From positions 50,751 to 114,750 of the forward strand of contig CALJJQ010000011.1 in NCBI GenBank assembly GCA_937973965.1: a DNA stretch of 64,000 nucleotides, written 5' to 3'. The notes under the pieces are model-generated. The model did not search any database, was not told where the DNA came from, and worked only from the letters and a program-made list of their open reading frames with translations. Each line of letters opens with the position of its first letter. Positions within the stretch are counted from its first letter, which is position 1. Source of the DNA: an uncultured Calothrix sp. (lineage in GTDB: Bacteria; Cyanobacteriota; Cyanobacteriia; Cyanobacteriales; Nostocaceae). Made by a program: the position numbers and the translations under genes. This document shows, one piece after another, positions 8,283 through 16,824 of the stretch.

Positions 8283-10592
8283 TTAGTGTGTAGTAGTTTC
8301 AGCCGCGATCAATTCGGGCGGTTGCACCTGGGTCGGTTGTTGAAAAATACCCACGAGCGATCGCCCAACGCAATATACCAGCATGACCGCCCCGACCGAG
8401 AAAACAATATCGCCGGGAATCCGCAGCCACACGGTCCACTGCATCCAGGGAGAACTAATCACCTCGGCGCTGCGGGCGTACCAGGTACCGTGGTTGAACG
8501 ATTGCACCAATTGATAGAAGCCGTTGGGAATCAGACCCGTGACCATCATCAGCACCAGTCCACCGTTAATCCACCAGAAAGCAAAGTCCATGTTCTTTTC
8601 ATCCCAGGCGCGATCCGGGGTGATTTCTCGCAGGGCAAAGAGCATGAGCGCGATCGCCAACGAGCCATAGACACCATACAGCGCCGAGTGGGCATGAATT
8701 GGCGTGGTGTTCAATCCCTGGGAGTAATAGAGAACAATCGGCGGATTGATCAAGAAGCCAAACACGCCAGCGCCCACCAAATTCCAGAAGCAGGTGGCAA
8801 TAAAGAACTTGAGCGGCAGCCGATAAAATCCCTGAGCCTCCTGGGAAAGTTTGAGGGATTTCACGACTTCAAAGCCAATCAACGTTAGGGGGACGACCTC
8901 CAACGCCGAAGCCACAGACCCCATTGCGGTGATAAACACGGGTGTGCCTGCAAAATACAGGTGATGCAGCGTGCCAATGACCCCGCTACCGAGATAGAGA
9001 ATGGTGGTCAGATAGGTGGCGCGTAAGGCAGAGGAGCGCTTGAGGAAACCTAGTTCACTACAGAGGTAGGCGATCGCCACCGTGGCAAACACCTCAAAGA
9101 ATCCTTCTACCCACAGATGCACCACCCACCAGCGCCAGTACTCGGCCACGCTCAGCGGCGTATGGTTGGTGTACATCAATCCGGATGCATAGAACAGGGG
9201 AATCGTAATCGCACTGTAGAGGAAGAAGTGATTTAGCCCGGTTTTGCTACCTTCCGCCTTGAGCGCAGGTTTGAGGGCACGGAACATCAGCCAGAGCCAA
9301 AATACCATGCCGCCAATCAGCAACAATTGCCAGAGGCGACCCAGTTCCACATACTCATAACCCTGGTGCCCCAACCAAAAGCTGTTATTGCCTAACCAGC
9401 CCTGTACCCCTGCCCAGGTACCGACCAGAGAACCCACAACCACCACGGTCAGAGCCGCCAATAAGCCGCCATTACCCCAGGCTTGTCCCTTGGGTTCGTG
9501 CTGACCAAAGCGCGGGCCAAAATACAAACCTGCCGCTAACCAACAGGTGGCAATCCAGAACACAGCCAGTTGCAAGTGCCAGGTGCGAGAAGCTGCATAG
9601 GGCAGGTAGCTTTGAATCGGTACGCCGTAGAAACCATCACCCTCCACTGCATAGTGGGCCGTGACCATGCCCATGAAAATTTGTACCAAAAACAGGGTCA
9701 TGGCAACGCCAAAAAACAGCGTCGTCACCTTTTGACTGGGCGTAGCCAGACGAATTGCCGGTCGGGTAGCGACGCTCTGAATGCCTTCTGCCTCTTCCTG
9801 GGTGAGATAGACAAAGAGGAAGAAAGCGATCGCGGCAATCAGCACAATTACTGACACGATCGACCAGATGAGAAACTGCGCCGGAGCTTGGTTGCCAATT
9901 AGGTTATCGTGGGGCCAGTTGGCAGTATAAGAAAAAGGCGTATTCGGTCGTTTGGCGGCGGCAGCCCAGGCAGTCCAGCTAAAAAATGCTGTGACATTGC
10001 GGATTTGTCCAGCATCGCTAAACCAGTCCTTCGGGATAGAATGCACCGCCGAACCTTGGGACAACAAGGTTTGATAATCCGCAAAGACCTTTTGTAAGCC
10101 TTGGGTTTGGGCGGCTGTCAGGGTCAGGCTGCCCGTGTCCGGGTCATAGCGATTGGTCTTAAATTCGTCGTGCAGTTTGACCTGCAACAGAGCGCGATCG
10201 CTTGCCGACAAGGCTTCCCAATCCGCCTGCTCAAAGTCCGCATTGCCGTTGTACAATACCCCCGCCGTCGCCAAACCCCAACGGTGTAAAACATCAGCCG
10301 TCCAATCGGGAGCGAGGTAGCTACCATGTCCCCAAATACTGCCAATGTGTTGCCCACCCCGTGCCAGATAGGTTTCCTGACCCGATTGAATGTTTTCCTG
10401 GGTTAAAATGACTTCCTGGTCTGGCGAGACTACCGTTGCAGGAATCGGCGGCGCATTTTTATAAATCGCTGCCCCCGCCGAAATCAATACGGTAAAGGTG
10501 ATAATACAGATCAAAACTAGCCAAGTGGGTAAGCTTAACTGCTTACTTGGCTTGCGGATTGGCACAGTTGTATCAAAAGTTGGATTTGCCAT
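8283..10592 (-). CDS. norB: Quinol-dependent nitric oxide reductase (qNOR)
   Basis: About 769 residues, the length of single-subunit quinol NO reductases. After a first helix comes the soluble NorC-like insert (QHIGSIWGHGSYLAPDW) without a heme c CxxCH motif, then some twelve membrane helices. Catalytic-site residues are visible: TWHLQLAVFW (heme ligand), HLWVEGFFEVFA (His and Glu near the non-heme iron), GTLHHLYFAGTP (tandem His) and IHAHSALYG (two heme-ligand His). It reduces 2 NO to N2O using quinol. The ATG of MANPTF is preferred; an in-frame TTG 12 codons upstream (10628) is possible. GC content is clearly higher than in flanking genes, suggesting horizontal transfer. Confidence 0.95.
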   Translation of the reverse strand: MANPTFDTTVPIRKPSKQLSLPTWLVLICIITFTVLISAGAAIYKNAPPIPATVVSPDQEVILTQENIQSGQETYLARGGQHIGSIWGHGSYLAPDWTADVLHRWGLATAGVLYNGNADFEQADWEALSASDRALLQVKLHDEFKTNRYDPDTGSLTLTAAQTQGLQKVFADYQTLLSQGSAVHSIPKDWFSDAGQIRNVTAFFSWTAWAAAAKRPNTPFSYTANWPHDNLIGNQAPAQFLIWSIVSVIVLIAAIAFFLFVYLTQEEAEGIQSVATRPAIRLATPSQKVTTLFFGVAMTLFLVQIFMGMVTAHYAVEGDGFYGVPIQSYLPYAASRTWHLQLAVFWIATCWLAAGLYFGPRFGQHEPKGQAWGNGGLLAALTVVVVGSLVGTWAGVQGWLGNNSFWLGHQGYEYVELGRLWQLLLIGGMVFWLWLMFRALKPALKAEGSKTGLNHFFLYSAITIPLFYASGLMYTNHTPLSVAEYWRWWVVHLWVEGFFEVFATVAIAYLCSELGFLKRSSALRATYLTTILYLGSGVIGTLHHLYFAGTPVFITAMGSVASALEVVPLTLIGFEVVKSLKLSQEAQGFYRLPLKFFIATCFWNLVGAGVFGFLINPPIVLYYSQGLNTTPIHAHSALYGVYGSLAIALMLFALREITPDRAWDEKNMDFAFWWINGGLVLMMVTGLIPNGFYQLVQSFNHGTWYARSAEVISSPWMQWTVWLRIPGDIVFSVGAVMLVYCVGRSLVGIFQQPTQVQPPELIAAETTTH

Positions 10593-10740
10593 AGCGATCG
10601 TTACAAAACAGTTTGCTAATCCAGGCAAAAAACCTGAAACAGAACCTGAACTAGAAACGGGATCGCCCCCTTGCTCAGGTCATGTAATTCAAGGTTTTGC
10701 TCCATAGGATTCAGTTTATGGTCGATCCTGCCAAACATGC

Positions 10741-10756
10741 TTTGACTTAAGTCAAA
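10741..10756. promoter_or_regulatory. Crp/Fnr-type operator, norB side
   Basis: Perfect 16-bp palindrome TTTGACTTAAGTCAAA, of the TTGAC-N4-GTCAA form that Crp/Fnr/DNR regulators bind. Its centre is about 156 nt upstream of the norB ATG. Confidence 0.75.
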
Positions 10757-10967
10757 CCCAACCTTAAAAAAGTTTGAAGCTTACCCATTCCAGCCAGCCA
10801 AATGTTCCGAAGCTTGGTGATAGCAATCTTTCAGTATCATTAACAGAAAACCACTTTTTCAACCGCCACTGTGTATGAGTTAGAATTTTGACTGGAAACA
10901 TACCAAATCGTGCAATTTTTAGATCCACCCCAGGTCAATCAATTTAGATCGGTTTTGCCAAAAATAC

Positions 10968-10983
10968 TTTGACTTAAGTCAAA
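10968..10983. promoter_or_regulatory. Crp/Fnr-type operator, regulator side
   Basis: Second exact copy of TTTGACTTAAGTCAAA. Its centre is about 121 nt upstream of the regulator ATG, suggesting autoregulation. Confidence 0.75.
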
Positions 10984-11096
10984 CCTTGCTTGAAGAAAAG
11001 CTTAAAATCTAGCGGTTTTAGTGGGCTGGTCAGTCTAAAACTGGCATCCACTAGAATAATATCTAGACAAACTATCAGCGATCGCGCCCAAAAGCC

Positions 11097-11837
11097 ATGC
11101 TCCCCTCCACTGACTTATCCCACTGGCTCAAAACAACGTCGATCTTTCGCGAGTTAAACTCGGCACAGCTGAGGTCACTCGCTGACATTGCTCAACTACA
11201 GACGTTCCCAAAAGGCGACTATATCTTTCATCAGGGCAGTGCGGCGACTGGCTTTTTTGTGGTGAAAATAGGTCGGGTAAAGGTTTTTAAGTTATCAACC
11301 CAAGGGAAGGAGCAAATACTCCACTTTTTCGGTCCAGGGGATCATTTTGCCGAGGTTCCCGCCTTAGATGGTCAGGATTTTCCAGCATCGGCAGCCACTC
11401 TTGAACCATCAGAAGTGATTTTTCTGCCCCGAGTTGCGTTTATTCAGTTGCTCCATCAGTATCCCGACATCGCGAACGCCATGCTCATTAGCCTGTCCCA
11501 ACACGCACGTCATCTAGGTCAGTTGGTCGAAGATCTCTCTTTTAAAGAAGTTCCGGAACGCCTCGCAACCTACTTGTTGAATTTGAGCGATCGCGTTGCA
11601 TCGACTGCACCAAATCACACCTCCACTCCCTGTATCGTCGAGTTAGATTTGAGCAAAAGTCAACTGGCTGCTGCCCTAGGCACTATTCCCGCGACCCTCT
11701 CTAGAGCCTTCGATCGACTCAGCCGTGAAGGAATGATTGTTATTCGTGGGACACGAATTGAGTTACGCGATCGCGATCGCTTGCAAGACCTAAGTCAGTC
11801 ACTGAGGCAGAAAGATGCTGTAGGACACCTGGATTAA
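11097..11837 (+). CDS. Crp/Fnr family regulator, DNR/NnrR-like (probable NO sensor)
   Basis: The 246-residue protein has an N-terminal cyclic-nucleotide-binding-like beta roll (FPKGDYIFHQGSAATGFFVVKIGRVKVF, HFFGPGDHFAEVPAL) and a C-terminal winged helix (LSKSQLAAALGTIPATLSRAFDRLSREGMIVI; recognition helix with TLSRAF). The N-terminal cysteine cluster of FNR is absent and there is only one Cys, so an oxygen-labile Fe-S cluster is unlikely; DNR-type regulators sense NO through heme. It is divergent from norB-glbN-ric-copD and shares their twin palindromes. The signal and heme binding are inferred from context. Confidence 0.85.
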   Translation: MLPSTDLSHWLKTTSIFRELNSAQLRSLADIAQLQTFPKGDYIFHQGSAATGFFVVKIGRVKVFKLSTQGKEQILHFFGPGDHFAEVPALDGQDFPASAATLEPSEVIFLPRVAFIQLLHQYPDIANAMLISLSQHARHLGQLVEDLSFKEVPERLATYLLNLSDRVASTAPNHTSTPCIVELDLSKSQLAAALGTIPATLSRAFDRLSREGMIVIRGTRIELRDRDRLQDLSQSLRQKDAVGHLD

Positions 11838-12058
11838 TTCCAAATCTGGGACAATCGTGAACGAAATATCAAGGATTGCAGGCGCTGTTTTTCGCAAATC
11901 GGGCAATTTTTCGGAGTCCCATATAACCCTAGATTTACCTTTCTTATCAGTAAAAGTGATGCGTCGTTTTGTTGGATGCAGTGACCACCCACTAGTCTTC
12001 TACTCAACTGAACGATTATCTTTGTGAAATCTGGGAAAACCTTTCCTACCTGTCCTGT

Positions 12059-12694
12059 ATGCCTCACGATTCAGAACTGACGAGATTCATCGGACCGCCA
12101 CTGGGTGACTGTTTCCGCGAGATGCTGTCATCGGAAGACAGCGTTGACACGGCTGTTGCCGCGTATCGCGATAGGTTTGCCTTGGTCGGTATGTTTGAGA
12201 ACTCCGTGTACGACGGCATACCAGAAGCACTGGAGTCGCTGCTATCACATGGCGCTTGCTTGTTCTTGGTGACATCGAAGCCCAGAATCTTTGCGGAGAG
12301 AATTCTCGAACATTTTGAACTGGCGAAGAACTTTAATGCCGTCTACGGAAGTGAACTGGACGGCAGGCTTTCTGACAAAGGCGAACTCATTACCCACGCG
12401 CTACGGCAATCTGGATTACCGAGCAACGATACGGTAATGGTTGGTGATCGACGATACGACGTTATCGGAGCACTTGCTAACGAAGTGCTTCCGGTTGGAG
12501 TACTTTGGGGTTATGGTTCACGGGAAGAGTTGACGAGTGCGGGAGCAAAGAAGCTGTATCAGGAACCGCACGAACTCCGGCTAATCGTCTCGCAACCGGG
12601 TACAGCGAGTGCGGGACGCTCAAGTGCAACTTCGGAAACGTGGGCAGCATGTTACTGTTCCGGAAGATTATGCCCTTCAATTCTTGGTAGGTAA
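12059..12694 (+). pseudogene. HAD-family (phosphoglycolate-phosphatase-like) hydrolase fragment
   Basis: The readable frame starts in the cap domain (HDSELTRFIGPPLGDCFREML) and keeps HAD motif II (LFLVTSKP), the motif III lysine region (ERILEHFELAKNFNAVYGSE) and motif IV (VMVGDRRYDVIGALAN). The N-terminal block with the catalytic DxDGT nucleophile is missing, and no such sequence is found in any frame between 11838 and 12058. After KKLYQEPHELRLIVSQ the C-terminus (PGTASAGRSS...) does not look like the family, so both ends seem replaced. Base composition is GC-rich like the nor block. Probably a non-functional remnant. Confidence 0.65.
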
Positions 12695-12742
12695 GCAGCC
12701 GAACCCTAACTCTTCTCCCTATACTTTATCCAAAGCTAAAAT

Positions 12743-13099
12743 TTAGCCTTGCACCTGACTCGCAAGTTGAGCTACCTTGCTAAATCCATCCGGATCTAAC
12801 ACAGCTAACTGAGCTAACATCTTCCGATTCAGGTTGATATTTGCCTTCTTCAAATTACCCATCAACTTGCTGTAGCTCATTCCATGTAGACGAGCTGCGG
12901 CATTAATCCGGGTAATCCAGAGACGACGGAAATCGCGCTTACGTTTTTTGCGATCGCGATAGGCACTGCGTAGCGCCTTCATTACCTGCTGATTCGCCGT
13001 TCTAAACAAAGTCGAGTGGGAACCTCGGAAACCTTTCGCTAGTTTTAAGATTTTCTTGCGGCGTTTGCGTGCCACATTACCACGTTTGACCCGTGCCAT
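12743..13099 (-). CDS. rplT: 50S ribosomal protein L20
   Basis: The 118-residue basic protein is a textbook L20: [20 protein letters not shown] at the start, then the [21 protein letters not shown] and [20 protein letters not shown] blocks. It binds 23S rRNA early in large-subunit assembly. It lies 163 nt downstream of rpmI on the same strand; infC, often in the same cluster, is not adjacent. Confidence 0.98.
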   Translation of the reverse strand: MARVKRGNVARKRRKKILKLAKGFRGSHSTLFRTANQQVMKALRSAYRDRKKRKRDFRRLWITRINAAARLHGMSYSKLMGNLKKANINLNRKMLAQLAVLDPDGFSKVAQLASQVQG

Positions 13100-13262
13100 A
13101 AATAAATATTCCTAATTGTTTGTGATGTTGTTGTCTAATCCTGAATTTTGCAGAAGTGGCGATCAGCCTTGAGTAACAGGTCGTTATTTCATACTACTCT
13201 TAACTCCTCACTCCCTAAAGGTTTTAGGGATTTTTGCTCAATTCAGGTAATTTCCTACCAAT
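13100..13262. other. rpmI-rplT intergenic region
   Basis: Longer than usual for this pair. It contains a CCCTAAAGGTTTTAGGG hairpin near 13205-13221 that resembles repeats at about 27287 (CCCTGAAAGTTTTAGGG) and 58923. It may be a dispersed repeat rather than an L20 autoregulatory site. Confidence 0.4.
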
Positions 13263-13460
13263 TTACAAATAAGGGAGCATTCCCCGGACGTTATCTTCAT
13301 CGCGCTCATTCACAATTGCCATTTTTGACAGATTGCGCTTTTTATTGGATGACTTGTGTTCTAGCAAGTGATTTTTAAAGGCTTTACGACGAACGATTTT
13401 ACCAGTACCAGTTGCACGGAATCGCTTCGCCGCAGCCTTCCGCGTTTTGAGCTTCGGCAT
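13263..13460 (-). CDS. rpmI: 50S ribosomal protein L35
   Basis: The 65-residue basic protein matches L35 along its length: [20 protein letters not shown], then [20 protein letters not shown]. It is a structural component of the large ribosomal subunit and is transcribed ahead of rplT. Confidence 0.97.
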   Translation of the reverse strand: MPKLKTRKAAAKRFRATGTGKIVRRKAFKNHLLEHKSSNKKRNLSKMAIVNERDEDNVRGMLPYL

Positions 13461-13520
13461 GATTTTTGATTAAAACGACACAATCCATAATTATAAACCA
13501 ATTTATCTCGAGTTTAACCC

Positions 13521-14342
13521 CTAGACAGGAAAAATATTGATGGCAAAAATTGCCAGTTTTTCAAAAATCAGCAGGGAAAGGAGAAAATCAATCACAAAAA
13601 TTGCAATCCAAGTCGTGACAACCGCAGCAGTAGCCGACTCACCGACCTGTTTTGCACCACCAACGGTAGTTAAACCCCAACTACAGGCGATCGCTCCAAT
13701 CATAACTCCAAAGATAAAGCTCTTGAGCAGCACCGTCAAAATATCTGCTATCCCTAAAGAATTGCGAACGGATTCTAAAAAGACTTCCGGAGCTACCCTG
13801 TATATATAAAAACCAATTAATACCCCACCTGTTACACCGACAACCAAGCCTAAAATAGTCATCACTGGAACCATGACACAGCAAGCAATTACCCTCGGTA
13901 ACACCAAATAGTCGATAGGATCAACCCTCAAAACATGTAAAGCATCGATTTGTTCGGTAACTTGCATTTCCGCTAATTCTGCAGCAAATGCCGAACCCAC
14001 TTGACCAGCGAGGATACTTGCAGTCAAAATCGGCGCTAACTCACGACAAAAAGCGAGTGCAAACGCACCCCCAACCGTATTTTCCGCACCATACTTCAAT
14101 AATTCCCGTGCTGTTTGAATTGTAAAAATCATCCCAGCAAAAAAATTTACCAAAAATGCTGGCACAATTGCCCCCGGTCCAGCTGCTACCATTTGTTCTA
14201 TAATCTGACGATGGTAGATTCTACCTCGTACTAAGTGCAGCCAAACTTGACCGATTAAAAGTATGGCTGCAATTAACCGTGAAGTCCAGGATTTACCAAC
14301 TTTATGTTTTGGTTGCAACTCACTCCTTCCTCCATCTGTCAA
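13521..14342 (-). CDS. MlaE-type ABC transporter permease (Ycf63 family)
   Basis: The 273-residue membrane protein has the MlaE permease signature: MVAAGPGAIVPAFLVNFFAGMIF, RELAPILTASILAGQVGSAFAAELAEMQVTEQIDAL, and five to six helices ending with VVTTWIAIFVIDFLLSLLIF. Family members form the core of phospholipid or lipid-trafficking ABC systems between membranes; plant TGD1 is the chloroplast relative. The partner ATPase and MCE protein are not adjacent. A heptamer array lies 33 nt upstream of its ATG. Confidence 0.88.
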   Translation of the reverse strand: MTDGGRSELQPKHKVGKSWTSRLIAAILLIGQVWLHLVRGRIYHRQIIEQMVAAGPGAIVPAFLVNFFAGMIFTIQTARELLKYGAENTVGGAFALAFCRELAPILTASILAGQVGSAFAAELAEMQVTEQIDALHVLRVDPIDYLVLPRVIACCVMVPVMTILGLVVGVTGGVLIGFYIYRVAPEVFLESVRNSLGIADILTVLLKSFIFGVMIGAIACSWGLTTVGGAKQVGESATAAVVTTWIAIFVIDFLLSLLIFEKLAIFAINIFPV

Positions 14343-14375
14343 TTATGGCTATGTTACACCCATTTCGGATTATTC

Positions 14376-14402
14376 GATTTTGGATTTTGGATTTTGGATT
14401 GG
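14376..14402. repeat. Heptamer array (GATTTTG)n upstream of the MlaE-type gene
   Basis: Nearly four units of GATTTTG on the plus strand, that is CCAAAAT repeats on the coding strand of the downstream gene, ending 33 nt before its ATG. Confidence 0.75.
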
Positions 14403-14553
14403 AAATGTATCAACAATAAATCGGAAATTCATTCAAATACCTTAATTACTCTTTCCCCAAGAAGTTTATTGTTGGGTTACGGTGCTGAAGGTGAATAATA
14501 TCGCTAAATATTGCTCTTTGCACCTCCACCCAACCTACAACTATATCCCGTAC

Positions 14554-14573
14554 AGACGCGACATGTTGCGTCT
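14554..14573. repeat. GTAG-palindrome family copy b
   Basis: AGACGCGACATGTTGCGTCT, a near-perfect inverted repeat with one G-T wobble, followed by CTC as in other family members. Confidence 0.65.
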
Positions 14574-14705
14574 CTCCCTACTCCCCAAAAACGATAATTC
14601 AGGTATTGCAAATGACTGTTTAAACCACCTCTCCAAAGTGTCTGCAAGTCCATTTTACAAAACCTGGAATTGGGTTATGATGTGATTTTTTCTGGGTAAA
14701 GATTG

Positions 14706-16732
14706 ATGATTTTACAGAGAAATTTCTTGAGTTTCATCTCTTTAATGGCTGTATTTTCTACTACTCATTATTTACCAGTAAATGCGACAGATGACTCTTT
14801 AAAAATCGCGCAACAACTTGATGAATTTTCTGTTACAGCTTTACGTAAAGCTACTCGATTAAGTCAGGAAGGGTTAAATTTATTTCAACAGAATACGGTT
14901 AAATCTCGGCAACAAGCTCGACAAAAGTTCCAAGAAGCCCTAGTCATCTTTCGACAGCATAATCATCCGCAGGGACAAATGCTCTGTTTGGCTACGATTG
15001 GTAAAATTTATGGAGATTTTGGGGATACCCAAAGGGCGATTGAGTATTATAATCAGGCTTTACCTTTAGCGGAAACGACTGGGGAACGGGGATGGGAAGG
15101 AAATATTTTGAATAATTTGGGTTTGATTTATTCCGGGTAGGTGAAAAGCAAACAGCCTTGGAATATTATCATCAAGCTTTACCTTTATATCAGCAAGTTA
15201 AGGATAAAGATGGGGAAGGGACAGTTTTAGCTAATTTTGGTTTATTGTATGCGGATTTAGCTGATAAAGAAAGGGCTATTACCTATTACAATCAGGCTTT
15301 ACCTTTGTTTAAAGCGATTAATAAGCAATCTAGTGTGGCGGTAGTTTTGAATAATCTTGGTCAAGCCTATAGTGATTTAGCTGATTTTAACAAGGCTTTG
15401 GAATATTTCCGTCAATCTTTGTCCCTGCGTCGTCAAGTTGAGGATCGGGTGGGAGAAGGGACTGTTTTACTTAATATTGGTGCAATTTATTTAGAACAAC
15501 GTCAACCGCAAGAGGCTTTAAAATCCTTTAAAACGGCTTTACCTTTGTTTCGTCAAGCGGGTCGTAAACGGGAAGAGGCGAATATTCTGGTGGGGATGGG
15601 GCGAGTTTTTGATGAAATTAAACAGCCGGAAAAAGCCCTGAATTTTTATCGTCAAGCTTTGCCTTTATATCGGTCTGTCGGTGATAGGAGTGGGGAAGCA
15701 ACCGCTTTGAATAATGTTGCTTTTGTGGAACGCGATCGCGGTAATTTACAAGCGGCTATTCAGAATGTGGAAAAGGCTGTTGCAATTATTGAGGATTTGC
15801 GCACAAAAATTAGTCATGAGGACTTGCGTACCTCCTATTTTGCAACTCAACAACATACCTATAATCTCTATATTGATTTGTTAATGCGTCTCCATCAACA
15901 ACAGCCTCAAAGGGGTTATGATGCATTAGCTTTACACGCAAAGTTACCCTCCGCTTCCACTATCGCCATTAAACGTCGTCAACTTGCTCAACGCCAACCC
16001 GCACCAAAGGCGATCGCAATTATCGCTGACCCAGTGTACAATCATCATGACGAACGTTTAACTGGAAAACCCGGCAATAATCCCCTAGCACCGGAATTAG
16101 AACTGGAACGTACTGCCCTACAACGTTCTGCCAAAAGCTTAAACCGGAATGGCTGGGATCGATTACCTGGTACACAACAGGAAGCCAAGGCGATTTTAAA
16201 TATGGTTCCAGGAGATCAAACCCTATCTGCCTTCGGTTTTGATGCTAATTACAATCTGGCAACAAGCAAAAATTTAAATCAGTATCGAATTTTACATTTT
16301 GCTACCCACGGATTTGTAAATGAACAACAACCAGAATTATCGGGAATCGTTTTATCCCTTTTAGACCCGCAAGGCAATCAAATTCCGGGGTATCTGCGTT
16401 TAGGGGATTTATTTAATCAGGATTATCCTGCAGAATTAATTGTATTGAGTGCCTGTGAAACAGGATTAGGAAAAAATGTCAGTGGTGAGGGTTTAGTCGG
16501 GTTAACACGGGGATTAATGTATGCCGGAGCTGCGCGGGTTTTGGTGTCCTCATGGCAAGTTAGCGATGCGGGGACAGCAGTGTTAATGGAGGAGTTTTAT
16601 CGCCAGATGTTGAAGGAGAAAAAGACTCCCACCCAGGCTTTACAAATAGCTCAACGTCGGTTGTGGGAAAATCCCCAATGGCGTAGTCCTTTCTATTGGG
16701 GGGCTTTTTCCTTGCAGGGGGAATGGCGATGA
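14706..16732 (+). pseudogene. TPR-CHAT protein gene, frameshifted and internally deleted
   Basis: A secreted TPR protein with a C-terminal CHAT (caspase-like) protease domain, split by one missing base. The first frame (signal peptide, then TPRs) stops at a TAG at 15138-15140 after LGLIYSG. Adding one T there restores SGLGEKQTALEYYHQA and joins it to the second frame, which runs to 16732. The CHAT dyad is present (ILHFATHGF and VLSACETGLG), followed by GLMYAGAARVLVSSWQVSD. In addition GYDALALHAK is joined directly to LPSASTIAIKRRQLAQ. In full-length relatives about 150-200 residues of linker and N-terminal CHAT sequence normally lie there, so an in-frame deletion is likely. Start ATG is 14706. 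Confidence 0.8.
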
Positions 16733-16824
16733 ATGATTCCCTATTTTTGTCGAAAAAACGACTTGAGAAAAATCCTGACTCACGTTAGGCTTTTTGAGCG
16801 TAAATCGATGCGACGAATGAATCT

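Larger units (their letters stand above)
10593..11096. promoter_or_regulatory. Divergent norB / regulator control region
   Basis: This 504-nt spacer holds two identical 16-bp palindromes (10741-10756 and 10968-10983) embedded in longer similar stretches that both start with GATC and contain GCCAAA before the palindrome. A TAAAAT hexamer at 11003-11008 lies 30 nt from the centre of the second palindrome. On the other strand a CATAAA hexamer (10720-10715) lies 31 nt from the centre of the first. That is the spacing expected for Crp/Fnr activation from about -41.5 in both directions. The promoters are inferred. Confidence 0.65.
14343..14705. other. Gene-free spacer with STRR array and palindrome
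   Basis: Divergent spacer between the MlaE-type gene and the CHAT pseudogene. It contains the 14376-14402 heptamer array and a GTAG-family palindrome at 14554-14573; no gene is seen. Confidence 0.6.

Noticed and set aside
8286..8888. 200-codon plus-strand ORF
   Set aside because: Antisense to norB, whose membrane helices and catalytic histidines are unmistakable; GC-rich sequence produces long antisense frames.
11097..11837. Oxygen-sensing FNR with Fe-S cluster
   Set aside because: The N-terminal cysteine cluster is missing and only one Cys is present, so a DNR/NnrR-type regulator is more likely.
15131..15145. Programmed frameshift in the TPR-CHAT gene
   Set aside because: No slippery heptamer at the site, and a single added T restores a canonical TPR; the internal deletion also points to decay.
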